Positions 9,898-19,779 of a DNA stretch of 64,000 nt are shown here, piece by piece. Below the pieces are notes generated by a model. It saw only the letters and a program-made list of their open reading frames with translations, made no database searches and had not been told where the DNA came from. The stretch comes from Limnomonas spitsbergensis (Eukaryota > Chlorophyta > Chlorophyceae > Chlamydomonadales). The DNA lies in contig JAYJMM010000039.1 in the NCBI GenBank assembly GCA_037349105.1, positions 7,098,501-7,162,500 of the forward strand, written 5' to 3'. How positions within the stretch are numbered: position 1 is the stretch's first letter; each line of letters starts with the position of its first letter. The translations under genes and the position numbers were made by a program.

Positions 9898-10360
9898 ACT
9901 TCGTTCCTTTTAAGTGGACACGAGAGGTTTGCTTCAGGTCCGTGGCGGACTTCTTCCCCACATAGTGGCGGACGCCTACGGGCGGACTCAGTGACTACAC
10001 ACTGGCCGCGGATGCGCAGCGCGTTAAGCTGTGGCTGGAACTTCTAGATGACAGACACGGAGCTGGTCACTTGTAAAGCTTAACTGCTGGCCCTTCAGAT
10101 AGCTGATCTGACGGGTCGCTGAGTCACTCACCGCGTGAAGCGGGGGATGTCGTAGCCGTAGACTGCGGGCGGTGTCCCAGGTCGGGCTGGGCGTCTAGCT
10201 GAGGATAACTAGGTTGCTATGTCGGCTCTGAGGCTGAATTAGGCTTGATCGTCTTCGTGCCTTCGTGGTACTGGCGTTATTGGTATTCACAGGGTATATC
10301 TTGGGATGATAGCCGTTGCTGATTACAATTAGAGGCCTGTCCACTTAAAAGGAACGAAGT
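9898..10360. repeat. Perfect 23-bp inverted repeat, copy B (diverged sequence)
   Basis: The left arm at 9898-9920 begins ACTTCGTTCCTT and ends GGACA; the right arm at 10338-10360 is its exact reverse complement, 417 bp away. The arm differs from the copy A/C arm at 8 of 23 positions, and all eight are compensated in the partner arm. Confidence 0.85.
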
Positions 10361-10378
10361 AAGTGTCAAGCGTGCAAG

Positions 10379-10561
10379 CCGGGATTCAAAGGTCCCGGCA
10401 AGCCCTATTTACTGAGTACGGGAAATCTGCTACACTTCACACTTAAGCGGGATTCTGGGTCTCAGTTCAAATCCGGAGACTCCGCAGATAAGCTGCGGAG
10501 GCTCCGCGGCCGCTAACTGCGGTCTAAACGGTTCTGTCACGTATACGGTAATATACTGTGA
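10379..10561. repeat. Hairpin chain at the shared right end, copy B (last hairpin cut)
   Basis: It has the same order as copy A. A GCCGGG/CCCGGC stem starts at 10379. The GACTCCGCAG stem at 10478-10502 carries one mismatch here. The terminal hairpin starts at 10534 but ends at ACTGTGA, missing its last three bases at the junction with copy C. Confidence 0.75.
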
Positions 10562-13500
10562 TCCACCTGGGTTTCCTGGCCTGTGTTCTCTTTGTCCTCG
10601 ATTATGCGCAGGAGTGCATAGGACTCTTGCCTGTTTGCTCTGCGCGTTGCTACGCCTTGCTCAGCCATCCTGGCCAGCGATCGGCTAGTCAACTCCGCCC
10701 TTTCGCTGGCGGCTGGGCTACTGGCCCTGGGCTCTTCCCTGCCCCTTGGCCGCCCCCTGAGGCTTGGCTCGCTGCTGACCTCAAAAACCTCAGATCTGAG
10801 TGTTGGGGTTGGCGCGGTTCTTGCTTGCTGCTGCCACCTTTGGACTTCCCTGAGCTCCTCAGGCCGCTGCCCCGCTGTTTTAAATCCTTCCCATGCCTGG
10901 TCCTCCTCATCTTCTGGCTCGGATCCCGGTTCCACCTGATTTCCTGTTACCTCATTGCACCACTCATCTGCGAAGGCCTTAACAGCCAGGGCTGCTTCGC
11001 GTCCAGCCCTTCCCTTGGATACCTGTCCAAGGGCGCTTAACAGCGTCGCCCTGTCCTGCCCTGTGTGGGGGATACCCAGCATGGCCTTTGTTGCCCATCC
11101 CCTCAGATGATGGGCCTTGAACTCCTCAATGGCTGTGACCTGGTCCTGGAAATGCAAGAACGTCCTGGAGCAAACTTGCTTCCACAGGTCTGTTGCCCAC
11201 TGCAAAATTCCTGCCCAACCGATCGGTCCTTCTGACTCCTCATTGCCGCACACTACTCCCCCAGTCCCGGAGCGCTCTGGCTCTCTAGGTCTGGTATCCT
11301 GCGCCTGTGCTGTACCTTGATAAAATCCGCGCAGGATTTCCTTGTGGCCGCCGCCTGCTCGCATCTGGCTGCTAGATCCCTCCTTGGGTGTCTGCACAGG
11401 TCTGCCCACACTGGGCGTAAACTTGGACAGCGGCGTCCCGTAAACTGTGGATCCCGCCCCTCTTTGAACCGGCACCCTGCGTGGTCGCATTGGCTGCCTT
11501 GGGCGCAGCCCTGTCACTGGCTGCCGCCCCTTCTCTTCTTGTATCGGATCAGGCAGCTCTTCCTCAGATATTAGGTCAGCCCACGGCTTTCCCACCGGTG
11601 CAGCTGACTTTTCCTGTGGTTCTTTGCTGCTCTGCGGGGCCTGCCTGGTCACAGCAGGCTTGATCTCAGCTCCCTCGCGCTTGATCTCTGCATCACTGGC
11701 CTCAGCCGGGTCCTCACCCGGCTCCAGCCCCCTCTGGATGTTGGCATCCATGAGGTGCTCACATGCACTGTCGCTGTGCTCGCACTCGAACCCGCAGAAC
11801 ATGCATACTCTTCCGGGGTAATACCTCATGGCCTGACGCATGGCATTGCGGGTGTCCATCTGCTGCTGACGGTCACCTGTTGCGCAATCCTCCCAGAGCC
11901 TGGCCAGCTCCACATCTGCAGGCACCGCAGCAGGGAATGCTACCATGCACACATTCCTGCTGCTGCTGTTGTTCACGGGTGCTGGCACCGGAGACCTGCT
12001 GCTCCTAGCTTCATCCACGTCACTGTCAGATGCCCTGTCTTGTGGCAACAGCGTCTGCAGTTTCTTTGCCAAGCGACGCTTCATCATCCTCAGCTGCCTG
12101 GTCATTCTCATCTGCCAGGCAATCCCTGGCTGCCTGGCCATCCACAGCTGCCTGGCCATTCCTTTGAGCTTCTGCTGGTACCAGTTCACCTTGTCCCTCA
12201 GCATGGGTATGGAGATTCCCAGCTCCTCAGGATTCTCTGCCGCCTCCAGCTGTTTGCTGGCCTGCTGGGCCGCCCCTGGTTCTGATATTGGCACCTGGAC
12301 CCCTCCTGGAGCTGCTGCCACTGGTGGTGTGACAGGCCCATCCTCTTCTGGCTGGTGCATCTGCACCAGCACCGGCGCCTGCCTGTGCTCGTGGTCCTCA
12401 ACCTCACTTGGTCCAACTGGTCCCTCAGCCACCTGTTGGTTCAGCTTCTGCTCCCACGGATGCAGTTGGTCCGGCTCGCAGCCGCCGGCCACCACCGGTG
12501 TCACATGGGCTGCCTCCCTCGACAAACACAAACGTGACGCATGCACCTGCAGTTGGCCTGGCTCACAGCCACCGATCCCTACAGGTGTCATATGAACTGC
12601 CTCCCTCTGCAAGCACCGTCGTGACGCCTGCAACTGCAGTTGGCCTGGCTCACAGCCACCGGCCACCACAGGTGTCACAGGAAGTGCCTCTCTCTGCAAA
12701 CACAGCCGTGACGCCTGCACCTGCAGTTGGCCTGGCTCACAGCCAGCGGCCGCCACAGGTGTCACATGGGCTGCCTCCCTCGGCAAACACAGCCGTGACG
12801 CATGCACCTGCAGTTGACCTGGCTCACAGCCACCGATCCCTACAGGTGTCACAGGAACTGCCTCTCTCTGCAAACCCAGCCGTGACGCCTGCACCTGCAG
12901 TTGGCATGGCTCGCTGACACCGATCCCTACAGGTGTCACAGGAACCGCCTCTCTCTGCAAACCCAGCCGTGACGCCTGCACCTGCAGTTGGCTTGGCTCG
13001 CAGCCACCGGCCACCACAGTTTTCACAGGAACTGCCTCCTTCTGCAGACACAGCCGTGATGCCTCCACCTGCAGTTGGTCTGGCTCACAGCCACCGATCC
13101 CTACAGGTGTCACAGGAACTGCCTTTCTCTGCAAACACAGCCGTGACGCCTGCACCTGCAGTTGGCTTGGCTCGCAGCCACCGGTCACTGCAGGTGTCAC
13201 AGGAACCGCCTCTCTCTGCAAACCCAGCCGTGACGCCTGCACCTGCAGTTGGCTTGGCTCGCAGCCACCGGTCACTGGTTTGGGTGAAAAAGCATTCCCT
13301 ATCGGAACACAGTTGATCAGGTGCAGCTGCTCGCTAGCTACCGGGCTATCCTGCCTGGGTGGGCCGGCACTCTCTGCCGTAATACAGTTGATCAGGTGCA
13401 GCTGCTCGCTAGCTACCAGGCTATCCTGCCTGGGTGGGCCGGCACTCTCTGCCGTAATACAGTTGATCAGGTGCAGCTGCTCGCTAGCTACCAGGCTATC

Positions 13501-14502
13501 CTGCCTGGGTGGGCTGGCACTCTCTGCCGTAATACAGTTGATCAGGTGCAGCTGCTCGCTAGCTACCAGGCTATCCTGCCTGGGTGGGCCGGCACTCTCT
13601 GCCGTAATACTGTTGATCAGGTGCCTGGGACTTGGCTCACTGTCACTGCTGAGGATATCAAACATGGACCAGCCGTTGGGGGACACCTGATTACCTGGCT
13701 GCTCCATACACCTGGTCAATGCCTCTAAGGGTGCGCGCTGCTGGGGCACAGCCAGACTGCTTAACCCCGCCTGCTCTGCGTCACACACACTTTTCCACAC
13801 TCCAGTGGCCCACTGCCCTAGCCTGTTCCACCCTCTTGGCTGAGCCAGATCCTCCTTCCTTTTTACTTGGGGCCATTCCGCAGTGGCGGCTTTTGCTCCA
13901 CCCACCGCCTGCAGATCTGCAGGTTTCCTGATCACCTGACTTCCACCACGGGGCATCGTCCCGTTCTCCTTTTTAACGCACTGCGCAGCACTTGCCACTC
14001 TCATTAGCCTCTTCTGCGTCGCGTATTCTGGCCCACTGCCTAGGTCTCTTGCTCTCCCGCACTCTGCTGCCCCCTCTGGGGCTGCCGAGGTGCCTGCCCC
14101 TTGATCACCGTGATCGGGCTCGTTCTTGACTCGTTGCGCGGCCCCTGCCTCACTGGGCAAGTCCTGCTCTGGTGCGCCTTCTGGACCACTGTCCCGATTT
14201 GCGCCACTGGTCTGCGATACCTCAACGGCCGGGTCCAATGTCAGCTCAGGGGTTCTTCCTCCCTGTCTCAACCACTGCGCATATTCCAGGCCTTGCCTTA
14301 AAATATCCAGGGTTGATTGGGGCACTGGCCCACCTCGGCTGATCCCTTTGTGCGACACTTCAGCGCCCACAGGGCCATCAGCCTGCCCAACGTCCTTGGG
14401 CCAAGCTTGATCTGCACTGGGCACCTTGCACCCCAAAGCTGCGGGATCCTCGATCCCTGCTAGCCCGCGGGAAATACGCATCGCTTCTCCCTCAAGCGCC
14501 AT
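10537..14502 (-). CDS. Repeat-bearing unknown protein, copy C (1321 aa, longest copy)
   Basis: The frame starts at ATG 14502; a GTG six codons upstream is in frame but is missing in copy A. Layout: Gln/Glu-rich N-terminus; W-motif GWNRLGQWATGVWK near residue 220; four 25-residue repeats (about 298-398); about ten 29-residue repeats (about 407-680); a basic Gln/Met/Leu helical stretch (about 770-830); CMFCGFECEHSDSACEH near residue 900, a possible zinc site; a second W-motif GWAGILQWATDLWK near residue 1095; and an Arg/Glu-rich tail. The final residues (HSILPYT) are encoded by copy B's terminal hairpin, so the natural C-terminus is probably lost. No known family is recognised. The two W-motifs suggest an internal duplication. 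Confidence 0.6.
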   Translation of the reverse strand: MALEGEAMRISRGLAGIEDPAALGCKVPSADQAWPKDVGQADGPVGAEVSHKGISRGGPVPQSTLDILRQGLEYAQWLRQGGRTPELTLDPAVEVSQTSGANRDSGPEGAPEQDLPSEAGAAQRVKNEPDHGDQGAGTSAAPEGAAECGRARDLGSGPEYATQKRLMRVASAAQCVKKENGTMPRGGSQVIRKPADLQAVGGAKAATAEWPQVKRKEDLAQPRGWNRLGQWATGVWKSVCDAEQAGLSSLAVPQQRAPLEALTRCMEQPGNQVSPNGWSMFDILSSDSEPSPRHLINSITAESAGPPRQDSLVASEQLHLINCITAESASPPRQDSLVASEQLHLINCITAESAGPPRQDSLVASEQLHLINCITAESAGPPRQDSPVASEQLHLINCVPIGNAFSPKPVTGGCEPSQLQVQASRLGLQREAVPVTPAVTGGCEPSQLQVQASRLCLQRKAVPVTPVGIGGCEPDQLQVEASRLCLQKEAVPVKTVVAGGCEPSQLQVQASRLGLQREAVPVTPVGIGVSEPCQLQVQASRLGLQREAVPVTPVGIGGCEPGQLQVHASRLCLPREAAHVTPVAAAGCEPGQLQVQASRLCLQREALPVTPVVAGGCEPGQLQLQASRRCLQREAVHMTPVGIGGCEPGQLQVHASRLCLSREAAHVTPVVAGGCEPDQLHPWEQKLNQQVAEGPVGPSEVEDHEHRQAPVLVQMHQPEEDGPVTPPVAAAPGGVQVPISEPGAAQQASKQLEAAENPEELGISIPMLRDKVNWYQQKLKGMARQLWMARQPGIAWQMRMTRQLRMMKRRLAKKLQTLLPQDRASDSDVDEARSSRSPVPAPVNNSSSRNVCMVAFPAAVPADVELARLWEDCATGDRQQQMDTRNAMRQAMRYYPGRVCMFCGFECEHSDSACEHLMDANIQRGLEPGEDPAEASDAEIKREGAEIKPAVTRQAPQSSKEPQEKSAAPVGKPWADLISEEELPDPIQEEKGRQPVTGLRPRQPMRPRRVPVQRGAGSTVYGTPLSKFTPSVGRPVQTPKEGSSSQMRAGGGHKEILRGFYQGTAQAQDTRPREPERSGTGGVVCGNEESEGPIGWAGILQWATDLWKQVCSRTFLHFQDQVTAIEEFKAHHLRGWATKAMLGIPHTGQDRATLLSALGQVSKGRAGREAALAVKAFADEWCNEVTGNQVEPGSEPEDEEDQAWEGFKTAGQRPEELREVQRWQQQARTAPTPTLRSEVFEVSSEPSLRGRPRGREEPRASSPAASERAELTSRSLARMAEQGVATRRANRQESYALLRIIEDKENTGQETQVDHSILPYT
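12467..13277 (-). repeat. 87-bp in-frame tandem array, copy C (about 9-10 units)
   Basis: Fewer units than in copies A and B, otherwise the same 29-residue repeat. One unit has CTGACACC in place of CAGCCACC near 12915, which changes residues but keeps the minus frame open while closing a plus-strand shadow frame. Confidence 0.9.
13309..13608 (-). repeat. 75-bp in-frame tandem array, copy C (4 units)
   Basis: Four near-identical 75-bp units encode the 25-residue repeat; one unit has a G-to-S type change. Confidence 0.92.
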
Positions 14503-14918
14503 CTGCTGCTCTGAGTCCACGCCCTGCCTTTCTGAGGGCTTGCTAGACAGGCCTGGTTAACAGGCAATTATAGCTCAAGGACAGGCAATCCGAATCTTTC
14601 TATTTGCTCAACAATATCTGGTGCTAGGCGGAATTCTCCTTCGCCCAACTTTCTCCCAGCTTTCACTGCGATCCTTGCACAGGGAATCAAGGCGGGTTTA
14701 TAACTCCACAACTGGATCTTCGAGCTTCTCCCCAAGGCTCTTCACAGCCGGGGTTTGCAAGATCTAATTTGGCACGAAAAGCCCAGCAGAATGCAGCAAC
14801 AGAGGTGCTTTTTCAAGCTGTCCAAGGCGAACAATTCAAAAAAATATTCCAGGTCAGACAAGCTTAGCTTCCCTCAGCGAGGAACTCGTTGGCAAGCAGC
14901 TGATCAGGCTGCAATACC

Positions 14919-15383
14919 ACTTTTGTCCCTTTTGAAGGACACTGAGAGCGGGGATGCTCGGGGTTGCGAAGGAACGGCGACGGAAGTGACTTTGTCCGTG
15001 GGTTTTGTCGCCGGGCGGACTCAGCTGGAAGCTGGTACGCCGAGAGCTCCTGGTCGGCTTTGCGCCTCCTGGTCTATTTAGGTGAATATCTGCTTGGGAC
15101 TGCTTGCCTGATTAGTCGTATCCGATGGACGAGTAGTCAGGGATCGGCACCGTAGGTCGCGTGCTCTTCAGGGCGAGCTCCGTAGATGGCGTCGGCTGGG
15201 GATGTCCAGTGATATGGATGGGGCTCGCTTGTCACTTGCTTATGCTATCACCACTTTCCGTGGTGCTAGACTTGACTGAAGTGTAAGGTACTGACTTAGT
15301 GGCGAGCAAGGGCTACTAGTATCCGTGAGAGCTAGGCCTATACTCTTTACACCAGAGGCCTGTCCTTCAAAAGGGACAAAAGT
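14919..15383. repeat. Perfect 23-bp inverted repeat, copy C
   Basis: Arms at 14919-14941 and 15361-15383 are identical to those of copy A and exactly complementary to each other. Confidence 0.85.
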
Positions 15384-15397
15384 AGTAGCTTAGGCAA

Positions 15398-15585
15398 CTG
15401 CCGGGATACAGGGACCCGGCAGGCCCAATTCAGAATACGGTACAATCTGTCAAATCAACCGGCGTAAGCGGGTTTCTAGGTCTCAGTTCAAATCCGTAGA
15501 CTCCGCAGAGAAGCTGCGGAGTCCCCGAGGCCGCTAACTGCGGTCTAAACGGTTCTGTCACGTATACGGTAATATACTGTGACAG
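15398..15585. repeat. Hairpin chain at the shared right end, copy C
   Basis: The same three strong stem-loops as copy A: 15398-15422, 15499-15523, and the full terminal hairpin 15555-15585. After base 15587 the sequence is unrelated to copy A's flank. Confidence 0.8.
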
Positions 15586-15587
15586 CT

Positions 15588-16080
15588 TGCATGTCAGGAT
15601 GGAGGGAGTGAAACAAATCATCCTTATCCCGGGTGCCATGACCTGTTCATGAACTGATGTACCTGATATCCAGGTGGGGCAAACCTTGGATGCGTTGCGG
15701 CAGTTGGTCTCTTCGACCTGGGGATACAACCGACCCAACCGAAGTCGGTGACACAGTCAGAAACGGACGATGACATTTCATTTATTCCCCGGATATGCTC
15801 CCGCCCTTCCTCGCATATCCAAATTCCAACCGTTGATGCTGCGGAAGCCTGGCACGTTCAACACTTCTCTTAAACATTTGAAGATGGCACTACGGTACCA
15901 TATCGATATGCATATCGTAGGACAGAAGTTGACTGCGCGTCTCTTTAGAACCTCTAGTGCCAGTCAATTCATCCTGAGATTTGCCCTCTCTTATTTTCGT
16001 CTAACTGGTCATCCGAGCAGCGTGTCAGTGCCTGCCACATCACATCAGTCGTGTCGAACTGACCCACCCTTCAATATTTG
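15588..16080. other. Unique sequence upstream of the first RINGv gene, no gene seen
   Basis: Single-copy sequence between the end of repeat copy C and the first recognisable RINGv coding. Short ORFs occur, with no family resemblance that I can see. It may hold the promoter and a first exon of the downstream gene. Confidence 0.4.
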
Positions 16081-16973
16081 ATACCAGTGCAAGCAAATTT
16101 GACCAAATCGATTCGATTTCAGCTTTGTTATTCATCAATAATAGGAAGCAAGCTTCTTTTCCCATGCTGTCACGACAGCCATCGAAGACTTTCTCTTTCG
16201 TCCACTCCCCAATCAACCACACGACAATCCGGAATAACAGATACCGTACATCCACCAGCGACGGCGTCTCCGGTCGCCCTTCCAAAGCCTTTCCCCCCAC
16301 GTCAAAAGCGCTACAGCGATACGTGTGTTTCTTACAAGGACATCGCCGACTCGGATGATGACGAGGGCAAGCAGTGCTGGCTTTGTCTGAGTGGTTTTGA
16401 AACTGGTCCTTTGACGCAACCTTGCAAATGCCCAACGCTATTATCGCACCCCGTTTGTCTGAGTGGGCAGATGGTGAGACAAAGCAATCTCATGGAAGCT
16501 GCGTCATCAATTGCATTAACTTTGCCCGTAAACGCGCATAGATGCGCATCAGAAGCGCAAGAGAATAATGAAAGCTGCTGACGAGATTATCAGGTTGCCA
16601 TTGCAGGCGTGCATTTTTTGTAGATAAAGTGTAGCTATCTACACAAGCTTCGACTCTTCCTGGGAGCCAACACCTGGTATCATCACCTGGGGAAGTGTCT
16701 CACCTGGGCACTGCTTAAGCTGTAGCCATGGCCCACTGCTGAAGCAAATCCTCAGCGCCGCCTGCACTCCTCCAGGGTGTGCCCGTCCTAACTGCCGGCT
16801 GACCATGACCCCTGAAACCCCTCCGGCTGCTCTATCCTTGCTATGACGCTGCCCCCCACCCATCAGGCAGCTGCAGCAGGCCGGCAAGGAGGAGGAATGC
16901 TTCTGCCGATTCTGCAGGACACGGCTGCCGACATGGACTGTCCCTCTGCTGGGCGAGCAGCCCAGGGTAACCC

Positions 16974-17052
16974 GGTACGGAAATACGGTACGGGAATACG
17001 GTACGGATACGGTACGGACAAAAGGGACAGTACGGTAGGGCAATACGGTCCA
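16974..17052. repeat. ATACGGTACGG subterminal array
   Basis: Irregular repeats of ATACGGTACGG fill the left end of the insertion; a second cluster lies at about 18088-18120 in the same orientation. Confidence 0.7.
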
Positions 17053-18144
17053 AGATTTCCCCCATTTTCAAGGCTCAGAACAGCATGATCCACACAGAGA
17101 AACATATGCATGCAACACTCCCATGACTGTTTGTCCCCATGCACATCCTGACATACTGCATGGCTGCATGACAGTCCCCATGCAATTTTTGCATGGCCCC
17201 CAAATAACCACCAAGGATCTCCATGCATGCAGCATGCAGATTTACCATGCTGACATGCTAGGAGAAAATATGATCATTGATGCAATCCCAAACTCCTCAG
17301 ACATCGCCATTACATGTTCCAACATGCCGTTCAGCATTTCAGTAATTCAGCCAGTCCATATAAACGCTACCCACCAGCATGGCACATGAAATTTTACATG
17401 CATGAATATAGCAGTAGAAACAAGAGGCCTCATAATCACCTTGCATAGTTGCTGAGTTGCATCATTGCATGGCATGCATGGAAATCACTTTGTAAGGAGA
17501 CACGGAGCTCCTGTGTCTTGCCTCCCTCCTGGGAGTCCTGGACTCCTGTGCTCCTACTCCTCCTAGCCTCATGCCCCCTCCATGCAGCTTTGGATTGTGA
17601 CTTGGCGCCAAGTTCTGTCTTATTGCCACTAAGTATTGGGGTGGACATGTACTTTTACGAGCAACGAACGCCTCTTTACCTCTGGAAGCGAGCGAGATTA
17701 CGTAGATTTGATGCCCTGGATGTGTGGACTGTGGACGGTGTGGATTTGCCAGACGAGGGAGACGATCACACGACATCACCCGTTCTAACGTCTTACACGC
17801 CGCTACTTGTCCTGTTATGCCCGCGAGGTGATTGGTAAATCGCATAGTATTGACGATAATCTAATCGCAAAATTTGCATATATCGCCCACGCGCGCTTGG
17901 CCTGGCCAGATTTCGATGACGGCTGCAAAAACCAATGCGAATAAGCCGTGTACGCTGCCTTCCTAGGACGTGTTCTCAGCGCTACCTCCATCCTGATAAT
18001 ATCTGATGTGTCTGACTGGTCTGTGCACTTATGCTCTCCTGCAATCATGCAGTGCAGGAAATGGCGACCGTACTTGGCCGTGTTGCAAACGGTACGGTAC
18101 GGTACGGATACGGTACGGGATTTTAGGCCAATACGGCCCGTACT
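16974..18144. mobile_element. 1.17-kb insertion in an intron of RINGv gene 1, flanked by a 9-bp duplication
   Basis: GGGTAACCC occurs at 16965-16973 and again at 18145-18153; removing the stretch between restores a short plausible intron. The ends carry GTACGG facing inward (GGTACGGAAATACGG at left, CCGTACT at right) and ATACGGTACGG arrays near both ends. Nine-base target duplications are typical of Mutator-like DNA transposons. No transposase is visible, so a non-autonomous element is likely. The duplicated site contains the GT of the probable donor. Confidence 0.6.
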
Positions 18145-19779
18145 GGGTAACCCTGCTCAGCAGCCCGCTTCGCCCTTCCCTGCATCCCCCATCCCACCCT
18201 CCCCCGTCCTGCAAGACAGCAGCAGTCTGTCTGTACCGCGGTCGATTTCCGAGACCGGTGTGATCCCAAATGAGCAGCGTCAGCCGCAGCGCATGGTCTC
18301 CAAGCACGCAGTACCTTTGATGGCGGTAAGGCCGCTCTACCCTGTCCCATGCATCCATGCAGGCACGACCTGTGCCCCTGTGGCAGAAGCTCTGATCTGG
18401 AGGCAGTCCATGCTAGGGGCCAGTGCCCATGTCTAGCAAAACAGTCTTGCTGCGCTCAGACTTTTTAAGATGCTCTGTTGCTGCAGCATCGCAGAAATGT
18501 GTTTCTCACAGCAGAAACCTGATCCTGAGCAGGCGCTCCATTTCCCGCTCATTTCTGAATGATGTTGCTGCTCCCCTGCTATGTCTCTGCAGGTTATTTA
18601 CGTGGGTCGGACTGTGAAGATCCCTTGCAGACCCGGGAAGAAGGGGGCAGAGGACTTCCAACGACAGGTGGGGAAGAGGGAGGAGGCTGGGAAGTCCAGA
18701 ACGATGGTATTGTGAGGAGGCTTGAATGTCCATGTTGGTGGCAAGAGCTCGTCGTCCCCCCCCCCTTAACACCTGTGGCCACCCATGCAGGTGCTCGCGC
18801 CCTTCTTGCCTTGTTCGTATGACATTCAAGGGCCGAGTCAAGGAGCTTAAAACTTAATGGTTACGTGATAAAAGTCCCAAGAAGAATGCCCGAACCTTGC
18901 AATTTAATCTTCTACCTTGCCCTTTTTCATCATGCGGTCTCTCGTTACTGTAGTGCTGCGGGTATCTAGGTTTCTCCTCTCCTCCTTTACCTCCTCCTGC
19001 ACCTCCTCCTACCACTTCTCCCTCGCCTTCTTCCTAACCTTGTCCCCCTACTTTTATCTCTCTCCTCCTCCTTCTCTCCTCCTCCTCTCCTCGTCCTTCC
19101 TCGATTCCTCCCTCGATTTTGCCTGATCCCTGTTGCATGCTGTTGTTCCCCTGGGCAGGTGTGCAAGGTATTCAACCTGTGTGAATCCGACAGCCTTGGG
19201 GTCACATTTGTGGTCAAGGTCCGAACCCTGGCTGAAGATACCACAGGTGATTGCCACGGGGATAGAAGACACCTGATGCAGTCATGAGAGAATGGGTTGG
19301 TGGGCCACTGGGGGCTATCAATGGGGAGGATCCAAACTTTTGCACTTCACCACTCGGGCCCTGCAAGCACCTTTTTTTGTTACACTGTCAAGGAGTGCCT
19401 TGGGTTTTAGCGTGGGCTGTATAGGCATCATCATGAGGGCCGACTCCCGCTGTGGCATCAGTTTGATTCAACCACTGACCAACCACAAACTCGCAGAGGA
19501 GCATTATTAGGACCTTTGTCTGGAGCAAAATGTGTGATGCAGCACAACCCCTCCCTCCCAACCCTGCCAGCTGTATGTGATGCGCGCATCATACCATCAT
19601 TGGGGCCTAACAGGCGGCCACCACTGGGCCAATTTCGCTGGAAGAGGAAGCAAAATGACATGCTGCATGAGGACTGGCTCGCAAATTGTGACGTTGCTTA
19701 ATTTCATCAGAATTGAAGTACGCTGTCAGTGAGACCATGACTTACTTCTGCCTCTCTCACCTGCTCCCTCCTGTCACAG

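Larger units (their letters stand above)
6034..10561 (-). mobile_element. Repeat copy B of the large repeat family
   Basis: Homology with copies A and C begins at about 6388 on the left (at GCCTTGGGCGCAG) and runs through the ORF to about 9528. The head region then diverges strongly but keeps the same layout: 23-bp inverted repeat, hairpins, terminal hairpin. The right end stops after ...ACTGTGA at 10561, three bases short of the full terminal hairpin, where copy C begins. Sequence left of 6388 is unique to this copy, so the left limit of the element is uncertain. Confidence 0.6.
10562..15587 (-). mobile_element. Repeat copy C of the large repeat family
   Basis: The copy runs from the junction with copy B at 10562 to about 15587. 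Its right end matches copy A exactly through the terminal hairpin, and the two then diverge into unrelated flanks. It lies directly against copy B in the same orientation, so it may have inserted into or recombined at B's terminal hairpin. The minus-strand ORF runs across the B/C junction. Confidence 0.6.

Noticed and set aside
14503..14520. GTG start six codons upstream in copy C
   Set aside because: The codon is absent in copy A and eukaryotic initiation favours the ATG shared by all copies.
1..15587. Identification of the big repeats as Zepp LINEs
   Set aside because: Tandem clustering and variable left ends fit a LINE, but no RT and no poly(A) tract at the shared end were seen, and the long frame runs opposite to the expected direction.
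15430..15738. Minus-strand ORF spanning the right end of copy C
   Set aside because: It crosses the element/flank boundary and its sequence is mostly hairpin DNA; a chance frame.
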